Shown here piece after piece: positions 1 through 6,258 of a stretch of DNA of 6,544 nucleotides (the first letter of the stretch is position 1; each line of letters begins with the position of its first letter). Source of the stretch: Clostridia bacterium (GTDB lineage Bacteria; Bacillota; Clostridia; Christensenellales; CAG-917). The stretch lies in contig CAAEDU010000115.1 in the NCBI GenBank assembly GCA_900754695.1, forward strand, positions 1 through 6,544, given 5' to 3'. The notes under the pieces were generated by a model. It was not told where the DNA came from. It worked only from the letters and a program-made list of their open reading frames with translations, and made no database searches. A program made the position numbers and the translations under genes.

Positions 1-61
1 CCCCTCCTGCGGGTTCCCCCAAAAACCATTCCCCCCTGCGGGGCCCCACGGTTTTAGGGGG
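1..61. repeat. C-tract-rich inverted repeat at window edge (G-rich on minus strand)
   Basis: Seen in sequence: an arm at 16-27 (CCCCCAAAAACC) faces an arm at 50-61 (GGTTTTAGGGGG), 11 of 12 positions complementary. Inside the loop is a second small hairpin, CCCC at 33-36 and GGGG at 40-43. The motif CCTGCGGG occurs twice, at 6-13 and 35-42, so the segment also looks like two imperfect copies about 29 bp apart. On the minus strand there are four runs of four or more G (complements of 1-4, 16-20, 31-36 and 44-47), enough for a possible G-quadruplex. No open reading frame is convincing. It could be a transcription terminator region, a dispersed repeat or the edge of a larger element cut by the window. 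Function unknown. Confidence 0.55.
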
Positions 62-370
62 CACCTTCGGCGCTCGGGCATGAGGACGTCCGAGGACGGC
101 GCCTCCGCGGCGCCGCCATGTTATGCCGCTTGCAATGCGCCCGCGGAGCGATCAGATGGCGCATTGCTGACGCACTACCGTCCAGCCCTCGGCACTCACA
201 CGGTCGCCGCGGCGCTCAAGAGGGCTTCGCCCTGTGAGCGCTTGGTGAGCGGCTCCACTCCGAACAAGACAACATCGTGTCTAAGGACGTCACGCTCATG
301 CTGTTCGTTATTCCGTCTTCAAAGAGTGTTCGGCGTGCTCAAGCACGCTCGCCCAAACTGCCCGTTCGCC
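62..370. other. Gene-free stretch dense in perfect short hairpins
   Basis: I see no believable protein gene here. The only sizeable frame (80-373, plus) gives a Ser/Cys/Arg-rich translation without domains or a ribosome binding site. What is present is a series of separate inverted repeats: 97-103 with 109-115 (7 bp); 132-141 with 158-167 (GCAATGCGCC, 10 bp, 16-nt loop); 212-218 with 235-241 (7 bp) enclosing 221-225 with 229-233 (5 bp, TTC loop); 261-266 with 302-307 (6 bp) enclosing an AGACA/TGTCT stem; and 332-338 with 341-347 (7 bp). A tandem GAGGACG pair lies at 82-88 and 92-98. The pattern could be a structured RNA, a dispersed repeat or the remains of a mobile element. GC-rich DNA also yields some hairpins by chance. 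I do not recognise any known RNA family. Confidence 0.45.
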
Positions 371-493
371 TGACGGCGTCATTTGGATGAGATGCGCGAA
401 AAAGCCCCTTCCGCAAAAGGGAGCGTACTTATCGTACGTGACCGCATTGCGGAACGGGGCTTTGACAAAGCAGGTCGCTAAATGACGCCGTCA
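371..493. repeat. Symmetrical nested palindrome with 14-bp perfect inverted ends
   Basis: The ends are perfect inverted repeats: TGACGGCGTCATTT at 371-384 and AAATGACGCCGTCA at 480-493. Each end is itself nearly a dyad (TGACG-N-CGTCA). Inside them lie unpaired spacers of exactly 16 nt on both sides (385-400 and 464-479). Next comes a second stem, 401-416 with 447-463, interrupted by one bulged base (C455). The central 30-nt loop holds a 5-bp stem (CGTAC 424-428 with GTACG 434-438). The right end lies three bases beyond the csoR stop codon. The inner stem works as the operon terminator (see 398-463), but the outer arms are not needed for that. Possible explanations are a MITE-like or REP-like element that settled behind csoR, or a pair of protein-binding dyads. 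No target-site duplication is visible at the ends. Confidence 0.6.
398..463 (-). terminator. Rho-independent terminator of the copA-csoR operon
   Basis: Read on the minus strand after csoR, an arm AAAGCCCC-G-TTCCGCAA (463-447) pairs with TTGCGGAA-GGGGCTTT (416-401) and runs straight into a T-run (403-398). The loop is about 30 nt and carries its own small stem, which is larger than usual. The plus-strand copy ends in only three T, so termination is expected mainly for minus-strand transcripts. The hairpin starts 34 bases after the csoR stop. Placement, stem strength and the U-tract make this a good call. Confidence 0.8.
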
Positions 494-496
494 GGA

Positions 497-757
497 CTAT
501 ATCAATTTGTCCAAAACGGCGGCGATCTCGCTTACCTTCTCCTCCGCATCCCCGCTCTCGATGGACGCGAGCACGCAGGAGTGCAGGTGGGCGTTGAGCA
601 CCTCTTTGTTGACGCGGGAGAGGATGGCTTGCGCCGCCATGATCTGGTTGCTCACGTCGATGCAATATTTCTTGTCTTCGATCATCCTGATGATGCCTTC
701 GATCTGCCCGCCCGCGGTCTTCAACAGACGGATGAGTTTTACGTCGTCTCTTTGCAT
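497..757 (-). CDS. csoR: CsoR-family copper(I)-sensing repressor
   Basis: An 86-residue all-helical DUF156/CsoR-family repressor, the usual length for the family. The Cu(I) ligands are present with the spacing known for Mycobacterium tuberculosis CsoR: Cys32, His57 and Cys61 (C-x24-H-x3-C). The second-shell residues that couple copper to DNA release are also there, Tyr31 next to the first Cys and Glu77. The complete Cys-His-Cys set argues against the RcnR, FrmR and CstR branches. CsoR proteins work as tetramers that bind a GC-rich dyad and let go when Cu(I) binds. The gene starts 22 bases after the copA stop and has its own strong ribosome binding site, so it is the last gene of a two-gene operon. 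A matching operator lies in the promoter in front of copA (3446-3462), so the gene should repress its own operon. The stop is followed at once by the palindromic terminator element. Confidence 0.93.
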   Translation of the reverse strand: MQRDDVKLIRLLKTAGGQIEGIIRMIEDKKYCIDVSNQIMAAQAILSRVNKEVLNAHLHSCVLASIESGDAEEKVSEIAAVLDKLI

Positions 758-763
758 ATCTCT

Positions 764-769
764 CTCCTT
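764..769 (-). promoter_or_regulatory. csoR ribosome binding site
   Basis: On the minus strand AAGGAG sits six bases before the csoR ATG (757-755), within the 22-base gap after the copA stop. It fixes the csoR start. Confidence 0.85.
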
Positions 770-779
770 ACTTTTCTGC

Positions 780-3434
780 TCACTTCTCCGTGACGGCGGT
801 GACGGGATAGTCCTGCGCCTCGACGGCTGCCTTCAACGCATCCGCGGTAACTGACTCGTCCGCGCTCACAACGGCGTTCTTCTGCTCGAGCGAAACGGCG
901 ACATCGGCAACTCCCGCGACCGCTCTCAACGCCTTCTCCACTCTGCCCGTGCAATGGCTGCACATCATGCCTTCAATGCTCAAAACATATGTTTTCATAT
1001 CTGCTTCACTCCTTTGAAGTGTGTTTTCCGTCATTTCACGCTCTTTTTCGCTTTCCTCGGACAGGGGCGCGGAAGCACCGTCCGAGGGCTCGTTCCCCTC
1101 GGGTGCGGCGCCGCTCACCGCACCCACCGCGCACGCGCCGTCCGCACATGCGTCCTCCGCTCTCGTCGCCTTGAAAAGGCGGAGACGGAGCGCGTTGGTC
1201 ACCACGAAGATGCTGGACACGCTCATCGCCGCGGCGCCTATCATCGGGCTCAGGCGGAAGTCGAGGGGGACGTAGAGCACCCCCGCCGCGACGGGTATGC
1301 ACAGGGCGTTGTAGAAGAGCGCCCAGAAGAGGTTCTGTTTGATGTTTCGGATGGTCGCGCGCGAAAGTCTCACGGCGGTGACGACATCGAGAGGATCGTC
1401 CTTTATGAGCACCACGTCCGCGCTCTCCACCGCGATGTCGCTGCCGCTGCCTATGGCGATGCCGACGTCTGCGCGTGTGAGGGCGGGCGCGTCGTTGATG
1501 CCGTCGCCGACCATCGCGACCTTGCCCTGCTTTTTAAGTTCCGCGATCTTCGCCTCTTTGTCGCCGGGGAGCACCCCTGCAAAGACCTCGTCTATGCCCG
1601 CCTGCGCCGCGACGGCGCGGGCGGTGCGCTCGTTGTCCCCCGTCAGCATGACGACGCGGACGCCCAGTTTTTTGAGTTCCTCCACCGCCTGCTTCGCGTG
1701 AGGTTTGACGCGGTCGGATGTGGCGATGAGCCCGAGATATTCCCCCTCCCTCGCGACGAGGAGCGGAGTCTTGCCCTCCTCGGAGACACGGGCGAGTTCC
1801 GCCGAGTAACTCTCCTCGGGGACGCCCGCATCCTGCATGAGCGCGGCGTTGCCCACCGCGTAACGCACGCCGTTGACGGTGGCGGTCACGCCCTTGCCGG
1901 GCAGCGTCTCGAACTCCTCCGCTTCCGCGAACTCTATGCCCCGCGCGGCGGCATAGGCGACCACGGCGTCACCCAAAGGGTGCTCGCTCTTGCGCTCTAT
2001 CCCCGCGACCGCGGAGAGGATCTCATCCGCGCGCCCGCGGAAGGTGATCTCTGCGACTTCGGGAGAGCCTTCCGTCACGGTGCCCGTCTTGTCAAAGACG
2101 GCGAATTTGATGTCATGCAGCGTTTCGAGAGCTTCGCCGCTCTTGAAGAGCACCCCGTTCTCCGCGCCCTTGCCCGTACCCACCATGACGGCGACGGGAG
2201 TGGCGAGCCCCAGCGCGCAGGGGCAGGAGATGACAAGGACGGAGACTGCGCAGGTCAGCGCGTGCTCGAAAGGATAGCCGCCCGCGAGCCAGCCTATGAG
2301 GGTGACGAGCGCGATGCCCATCACCACGGGCACGAAGACGCCGGAGATCTTGTCCGCGATCTTGGCGATGGGGGCTTTATCGGCGCCCGCGTCTTCAACG
2401 AGTTTGATGATCTTGCTCAGCACGCTCTCGCCGCCTACGGCGGTGACGCGCGCGGTGACGTGCCCCGTCCTGTTCACGGTGCCTCCGATGAGCTTTGCGC
2501 CCTCCGTCTTTTCCACGGGGACGCTCTCGCCGCTTATCGCGCTCTCATCCACAAAGGCGTGCCCGTCCGTGACGACGGCGTCCGCGGGCACGGACATCCC
2601 CGCCTTGACGACGATGACGTCGCCCGCCGCGAGAGTCTCGCTGTCCACTTCCCTCTCCTCGCCGTCGCGGAGCACTATGGCACCCTTGGGCACCAACCCG
2701 CGCAGCCTGTCGAGAGCGTCGCCCGTGCGGCGCTTGGAGAGAGACTCGAGATATTTCCCCACCGTCACGAGCGCGAGGATCATGCCCGCGGACTCAAAAT
2801 AGAGGTCGTGCAGATAGCGCTCGACGAGCGCGGTATCCCCCGCGCCCAGCCCGTAACTCATGCGGAATATCGCGAATATACCGTAAGCGAGCGACGCCGC
2901 AGACCCAACAGCGATGAGGGAGTCCATGTTGGGAGAAAGGGTGAACAGCCGCTTGAAACCGTTGATGTAGTAAGAGCGGTTGACATAGATGATGGGCAGG
3001 CACAGCAGGATCTGCAAAAACGCATAGGACACCGCGTTCTCCGTCCCCGTGAGGAAGGAAGGCAAAGGCGCTCCGAACATGTGCCCCATGCCGACATACA
3101 TCAGCACCACCATGAAGACGAGGGAGACGATGAGACGCACCCGCATCTCTTTGGTCGCCTGCGCACGCATATCGGCCCGCTCCTTCGCGCCCTTATTTTC
3201 GCGCGCGGGCACACCGCTCCCCTCCTCGGGCGCGGCGCCGTAACCCGCCTTCACGACGGCGCGGGCGATGTCCTCCGCCGAGAGCAGGCTCTCGTCATAC
3301 TCCGCCGTCATCGAGTTGGTGAGCAGATTGACGGACGCGCGCCGCACGCCCGCGAGCTTGCTCACCGCGTTCTCCACATGGGCAGAACACGCCGAACAGG
3401 TCATGCCCGTAACAACAAATCTCGTCTTTGTCAT
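780..3434 (-). CDS. copA: Copper(I)-exporting P1B-type ATPase with fused C-terminal CopZ-like domain
   Basis: This 884-residue membrane pump uses ATP to move Cu(I) out of the cytoplasm. In order: an N-terminal metal-binding domain (about 3-68; GMTCSAC with Cys13 and Cys16); two helices (about 98-116 and 135-152) with a Met/His-containing loop between them; two more helices (about 171-191 and 206-228); an actuator domain with SGES (301-304); a helix at about 365-384 and the metal-site helix with CPC (Cys404, Cys406); the phosphorylated Asp448 in DKTGT; the nucleotide-domain HP (485-486); TGDN (598-601); GDGINDAP (643-650); and the last two helices with YN (708-709) and MSVSS (737-741). CPC, YN and MxxSS together mark the Cu(I) subclass. 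Residues 813-884 form a complete second metal-binding domain (GMMCSHC, Cys825 and Cys828) that matches a free CopZ chaperone in length and shape, joined through a polar linker (about 756-812). The open frame extends upstream to 3500, but that part is the promoter. ATG 3434 follows GAGGAG and begins exactly at the domain. csoR follows 22 bases downstream. Confidence 0.95.
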   Translation of the reverse strand: MTKTRFVVTGMTCSACSAHVENAVSKLAGVRRASVNLLTNSMTAEYDESLLSAEDIARAVVKAGYGAAPEEGSGVPARENKGAKERADMRAQATKEMRVRLIVSLVFMVVLMYVGMGHMFGAPLPSFLTGTENAVSYAFLQILLCLPIIYVNRSYYINGFKRLFTLSPNMDSLIAVGSAASLAYGIFAIFRMSYGLGAGDTALVERYLHDLYFESAGMILALVTVGKYLESLSKRRTGDALDRLRGLVPKGAIVLRDGEEREVDSETLAAGDVIVVKAGMSVPADAVVTDGHAFVDESAISGESVPVEKTEGAKLIGGTVNRTGHVTARVTAVGGESVLSKIIKLVEDAGADKAPIAKIADKISGVFVPVVMGIALVTLIGWLAGGYPFEHALTCAVSVLVISCPCALGLATPVAVMVGTGKGAENGVLFKSGEALETLHDIKFAVFDKTGTVTEGSPEVAEITFRGRADEILSAVAGIERKSEHPLGDAVVAYAAARGIEFAEAEEFETLPGKGVTATVNGVRYAVGNAALMQDAGVPEESYSAELARVSEEGKTPLLVAREGEYLGLIATSDRVKPHAKQAVEELKKLGVRVVMLTGDNERTARAVAAQAGIDEVFAGVLPGDKEAKIAELKKQGKVAMVGDGINDAPALTRADVGIAIGSGSDIAVESADVVLIKDDPLDVVTAVRLSRATIRNIKQNLFWALFYNALCIPVAAGVLYVPLDFRLSPMIGAAAMSVSSIFVVTNALRLRLFKATRAEDACADGACAVGAVSGAAPEGNEPSDGASAPLSEESEKEREMTENTLQRSEADMKTYVLSIEGMMCSHCTGRVEKALRAVAGVADVAVSLEQKNAVVSADESVTADALKAAVEAQDYPVTAVTEK
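996..1015 (-). promoter_or_regulatory. Internal Shine-Dalgarno and ATG in front of the CopZ-like domain of copA
   Basis: Within the copA reading frame, minus-strand AAAGGAG (1015-1009) lies ten bases before an in-frame ATG (998-996). That ATG is Met813, the first residue of the C-terminal metal-binding domain. Starting here would give a free 72-residue protein ending at 780, the normal length and start of a CopZ copper chaperone. The earlier in-frame ATG at 1034 (Met801) has no comparable site. The signal may be a relic of a once separate copZ gene that became joined to copA, or it may still be used so that one gene yields both fused and free chaperone. Seen: the motif and its placement. Inferred: any use of it. 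Confidence 0.55.
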
Positions 3435-3437
3435 AAG

Positions 3438-3443
3438 CTCCTC
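3438..3443 (-). promoter_or_regulatory. copA ribosome binding site
   Basis: GAGGAG on the minus strand ends three bases before ATG 3434 (GAGG alone is five bases away). It supports this start over the upstream in-frame ATG at 3500, which overlaps the promoter -35 box. Confidence 0.75.
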
Positions 3444-3445
3444 GG

Positions 3446-3462
3446 ACACCCCACGGGGGTGT
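3446..3462. promoter_or_regulatory. CsoR-type operator (perfect GC-rich dyad)
   Basis: ACACCCC-ACG-GGGGTGT is a perfect 7-bp inverted repeat with a three-base centre, followed by TGGTG. CsoR operators are GC-rich dyads with a C-run and a G-run of this kind. From memory, the site closely resembles the Bacillus subtilis copZA operator. It lies about 4-20 bases downstream of the predicted copA transcription start, so bound repressor should block initiation or early elongation. The same dyad can fold as an RNA hairpin just before the copA ribosome binding site. The match to CsoR is inferred from form, location and the csoR gene in the operon. Confidence 0.75.
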
Positions 3463-3500
3463 GGTGTATACCATTGTACACCCTCGCCCGGTTTTGTCAA
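3463..3500 (-). promoter_or_regulatory. copA-csoR promoter with a second dyad over the -10 box
   Basis: On the minus strand TTGACA (3500-3495), a 16-base spacer and TACAAT (3478-3473) make a near-consensus sigma-A promoter; transcription should start near 3466. A second inverted repeat, GGTGTA (3463-3468) with TACACC (3477-3482), surrounds the -10 box and abuts the CsoR-type dyad. It could be an extension of the CsoR site or a site for another regulator. Confidence 0.8.
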
Positions 3501-3545
3501 GCGCGGAAGCGCGTTTTTGCGCCGCGACGGACAAAACCTGCAAGC

Positions 3546-3568
3546 AAAAAGCGCGCCCGAAGGCGCGC
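3546..3568 (-). terminator. Rho-independent terminator of the beta-mannosidase gene
   Basis: Read on the minus strand: GCGCGCC (3568-3562), loop TTCG (3561-3558), GGCGCGC (3557-3551), then five T (3550-3546). A perfect 7-bp GC stem with a C(UUCG)G tetraloop and a U-tract is a textbook terminator. It lies 57 bases after the mannosidase stop and before the copA promoter, so the two genes are separate transcription units. Confidence 0.9.
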
Positions 3569-3625
3569 CCGTGCATTTTGTTCTTATGCCGCATCGAAAT
3601 GCTGCAAACCCTGCGCGTCATCCCG

Positions 3626-6178
3626 TCAGATGAAGAAGCGATAGTAGATATACGAGCCGAAGTTGATGGGGATGAGGAAGATGGCGAGTCGTTTGAGGTT
3701 TTGCGTGAACCTGCTCTCTCCCCTCTTCACCTGCGCGAGGTGACGCACCTTCAAGTACGCCGCAAAACTCTCCGCGTCCGTGCCGTCGAGGGCTATCTCC
3801 ACCCTCCTCGTCTCGCCGGGGAGAAGGTCGAAGAAGTTGTCCGAGAAGGGCGCCGTGGTCGTGTCGGTGTACAGCCGCACGAAGCGCGCATAGACATCCG
3901 TGCCGACCTCGACGACGGCTTTCCCGCCATCACATGAGACCACCTTTGCGGTCACTTTCGCCTCGGGCAGGCTGAGCTTGTTCTCGTTGAAGAAGAGCGC
4001 GGTGCTGCGTTCGACTTCCCTCTTTGCGGAGTCGCGCACGGTGGCGCAGGCAAAGCAGGAGCGCAGCGCCTTCGCGCCGCCCAGCTCGTCCGCCGTGACG
4101 GAACAGATCATACGGTCCGTCCCGTGCTCAGCGGAGAGCGCAAACTCGCCCGCGTACACCCTTTCGCCCGTGAATGTCGCCACTTCCACCGTGACCGCGC
4201 CCTCGAACTTCGCGAGCCCGTCGTTGATGAAAAAGACTTTGAGCCCCGTCTTGTCCGCGACGGTCTGCACGCTGACGGGCGCAAAGAAATGCTTCGCGCG
4301 GTATTGCAGGCACTTATAGTTGCCGAAATAGTCGATGCCCGCCCACGAACACACGGGCCAGCAATCGTTGAACTGCCAGAAAAGGGAGCCGTTGCAGCGC
4401 TCCGGGGTGCGCCGCCAGAACTCCGTCGCGTCCCTCACGCACTCGCTCTGGCACACCTGCGAGAGGTAGACATAGTCGTTGAACTCCTTGGGCAGATCAA
4501 AGCGGGATGCGATGTAATAGACCATCTTTTTGTTGCCGCTCGCGCACTTCTGATGCGCGTTGAAGACGGGGGAATCCAGCCTGTAATCCTCGGGCTTTTC
4601 GGCGTAATAGCGCAAAGTCTTCTCGTCGGGGAGAGACTCGAAGCCGAACTCGCTGCAAAAACGGGTGGGACGACGGCGGTAATAATCGAGAGGCTGCAAG
4701 CCGTGCCATACCGCCCAAAGGTGGGTGTCGCCGATGTCGTCGCTCTGCACGTTCTTGCATTGCGCGGTGCCGCAGGGCGAACCCGGGATGTACGGGGTCG
4801 TGCGGTCGAGGAGAGCCACCCATTCCGGCAGGATATGATAGAAAAACTGCTCGTTCCAATGCATGGATCTCGGGAAGCCCACCCAAAGATTGCTCATCGC
4901 CTCTATCTCGTTATTGCCGCTCCAAATTGCAAGACATGGGTGTTCACGCATACGTTTCACATTGAAAAACACCTCTTTCTGCACATTGGCGAGGAAGTTG
5001 GGCTCATAGAACGGATAGGTCATGCAGGCGAACATGAAGTCCTGCCAGATCATGATGCCGTAGCGGTCGCAAAGCTCCAGCATCTCGTCCGAAGCGTAAT
5101 AGCCGCCGCCCCAGACGCGGATCATGTTGAAGTTGCTCTCCGCCGCCGCGCGGATGTAATATTCGAGCTTCTTTTTGTCCGTGCGGGTGTCGAAGCTGTC
5201 AAAGGGGATGAGGTTGGCGCCCTTTGCGAACACCCTCTTCCCGTTGACGACAAAGGCGAAGTTGCTGCCGTATTTGTCGGGGGTGCGGTCGAGTTCCAAT
5301 GTCCTCAGCCCCAGCGTCCTCTTTACGGTGCTTACAACGCCGTGCTCTTCCGAGACGACGGAGACCTCCAAGGTGTAGAGAGGCTGTTCCTTCCTTGCCG
5401 TCATGCCGCAGGGCCACCAAAGTTCCGGGTGCTCCACGGTGAAGCAGAAGGTGACGTTGTCGGCGTAGTCGCGCTCCAGCGTCCACTCCGTGCCGTCGGG
5501 AGCGCGGAGCACCGCATGCGCGCGGAGGTGCACCCTGTCGTCCAGCTTGACCGCGGTCACGTCCGCTCGCAGGGACACTCTGCCCCCGTCGTGCGTCTGC
5601 TGTACGGAAAGCTCCGCGATCTCCGCGTCCCTCCTGAAATCGATGTAGATGTCGCCCGTGATGCCGCTCGGCGGGAGCACGGGACCCCAGTCCCACCCGA
5701 AATGGCATTGCGGCTTCCTGATGCGGTCTATGCCGTCTATGCCGTTGGGGTTGGCGGGAGTGCGGTAGAGCTTGCGCTGCTCCGTGATGTATTTGACGGG
5801 AGAGGAAATGATGATCTCGATCTGATTGCGCCCGGGACGCAGGAACTTCTTGATGTCGAACTCGTGCACGACGTGGCAGTTGTCCGCATATGCGACCGCC
5901 TCACGGTTGACGAGGATGGTGGCGAGGGTGTCCAGTTGCTTGCACACCAGCACCGCCCTGTCCGCTTTCAGGTCCTCCTCGGCGACGTCAAAATGGCGGA
6001 ACCAACTCCAATCGCGCTCCGCGACCCAAAGCAGATCCTTCTCGTTGGTGCCCTTGAAAGGGTCTTCGATGGCACCGTTCGCCATGAGGTCGAGATAGTT
6101 GCAGGAAGGGACGTCGGCGGCGTACTCCATGTTGTCGCCGATGTCTTTCAGGATCCATCTTCCGTTCAAAGATAGCAT
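3626..6178 (-). CDS. Beta-mannosidase, glycoside hydrolase family 2
   Basis: An 850-residue GH2 enzyme expected to remove terminal beta-linked mannose from mannosides (mannan or N-glycan core fragments) with retention of configuration. The N-terminal jelly-roll domain (about 1-185) contains HFGWDWGPVLPPSGI (159-173), typical of the mannosidase branch. An immunoglobulin-like domain follows (about 186-300), then the TIM barrel with IRVWGGGYY (353-361), the acid/base Glu424 in WSGNNE, the nucleophile Glu510 in SEFGFES, and SLFWQFNDCWP (598-608). One or two beta-sandwich domains follow. No signal peptide is present, so the enzyme is probably cytoplasmic and acts on imported oligosaccharides. The last 23 residues are hydrophobic and aromatic, which is unusual for the family. 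The frame is open up to 6355, but ATG 6178 has GGAGG five bases upstream, the extension covers the promoter, and the typical LNGRW start comes right after this Met. No transporter or other mannan gene is in the window, so the natural substrate is uncertain. Confidence 0.92.
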   Translation of the reverse strand: MLSLNGRWILKDIGDNMEYAADVPSCNYLDLMANGAIEDPFKGTNEKDLLWVAERDWSWFRHFDVAEEDLKADRAVLVCKQLDTLATILVNREAVAYADNCHVVHEFDIKKFLRPGRNQIEIIISSPVKYITEQRKLYRTPANPNGIDGIDRIRKPQCHFGWDWGPVLPPSGITGDIYIDFRRDAEIAELSVQQTHDGGRVSLRADVTAVKLDDRVHLRAHAVLRAPDGTEWTLERDYADNVTFCFTVEHPELWWPCGMTARKEQPLYTLEVSVVSEEHGVVSTVKRTLGLRTLELDRTPDKYGSNFAFVVNGKRVFAKGANLIPFDSFDTRTDKKKLEYYIRAAAESNFNMIRVWGGGYYASDEMLELCDRYGIMIWQDFMFACMTYPFYEPNFLANVQKEVFFNVKRMREHPCLAIWSGNNEIEAMSNLWVGFPRSMHWNEQFFYHILPEWVALLDRTTPYIPGSPCGTAQCKNVQSDDIGDTHLWAVWHGLQPLDYYRRRPTRFCSEFGFESLPDEKTLRYYAEKPEDYRLDSPVFNAHQKCASGNKKMVYYIASRFDLPKEFNDYVYLSQVCQSECVRDATEFWRRTPERCNGSLFWQFNDCWPVCSWAGIDYFGNYKCLQYRAKHFFAPVSVQTVADKTGLKVFFINDGLAKFEGAVTVEVATFTGERVYAGEFALSAEHGTDRMICSVTADELGGAKALRSCFACATVRDSAKREVERSTALFFNENKLSLPEAKVTAKVVSCDGGKAVVEVGTDVYARFVRLYTDTTTAPFSDNFFDLLPGETRRVEIALDGTDAESFAAYLKVRHLAQVKRGESRFTQNLKRLAIFLIPINFGSYIYYRFFI

Positions 6179-6183
6179 GATGA

Positions 6184-6209
6184 CCTCCGCGCGCCGCGAG
6201 CGTGCGCGC
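6184..6209 (-). promoter_or_regulatory. Mannosidase ribosome binding site with adjoining 5'-UTR hairpin
   Basis: GGAGG (6188-6184 on the minus strand) lies five bases before ATG 6178 and sets the start. Directly upstream, GCGCGC at 6204-6209 can pair with GCGCGC at 6189-6194 around a nine-base loop. The stem therefore touches the ribosome binding site and might affect access. The site is certain; any role of the hairpin is a guess. Confidence 0.7.
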
Positions 6210-6229
6210 AAAACGTTGTTATCCAATAA

Positions 6230-6258
6230 ATGATACCTTGTTTTGACCGTTTTTTCAA
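6230..6258 (-). promoter_or_regulatory. Beta-mannosidase promoter
   Basis: Minus-strand TTGAAA (6258-6253), a 17-base spacer and TATCAT (6235-6230) form a good sigma-A promoter with a predicted start near 6223, giving a leader of about 45 bases. AACAACGTTTT lies in the leader (6220-6210). Its AACGTT core resembles the centre of LacI-family operators, but the dyad is imperfect, so it is only a weak operator candidate. Confidence 0.75.

Noticed and set aside
80..373. A 97-codon plus-strand frame in the left non-coding stretch
   Set aside because: No ribosome binding site or recognisable domain. The translation is Ser/Cys/Arg-rich and the DNA is full of inverted repeats, so it is more likely non-coding.
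371..493. Integron attC site or CRISPR repeat as an explanation of the palindrome
   Set aside because: No GTTRRRY-type core sites, no integrase and no regularly spaced identical repeats with spacers are present.
482..854. Plus-strand frames opposite csoR
   Set aside because: They overlap a clear CsoR gene with complete ligand set and ribosome binding site; they show no features of their own.
3435..3500. N-terminal extension of CopA starting at 3500
   Set aside because: The extension would cover the -35 box, -10 box and operator. The start at 3434 has a ribosome binding site and begins at the metal-binding domain.
3501..3518. Plus-strand terminator-like hairpin (GCGC-GGAA-GCGC, then T-run)
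   Set aside because: The stem is only four base pairs and no plus-strand gene precedes it; it lies just upstream of the copA promoter.
954..3644. A very long plus-strand open frame (896 codons) opposite copA
   Set aside because: It is the shadow of copA. GC-ending codons in the real gene remove stops from this antisense frame. Its translation is rich in Arg, His and Asp, without domains, and it has no ribosome binding site.
4124..6175. A long plus-strand open frame (683 codons) opposite the beta-mannosidase
   Set aside because: Same shadow effect from GC-rich third positions. The minus strand carries all GH2 motifs, a promoter, a ribosome binding site and a terminator.
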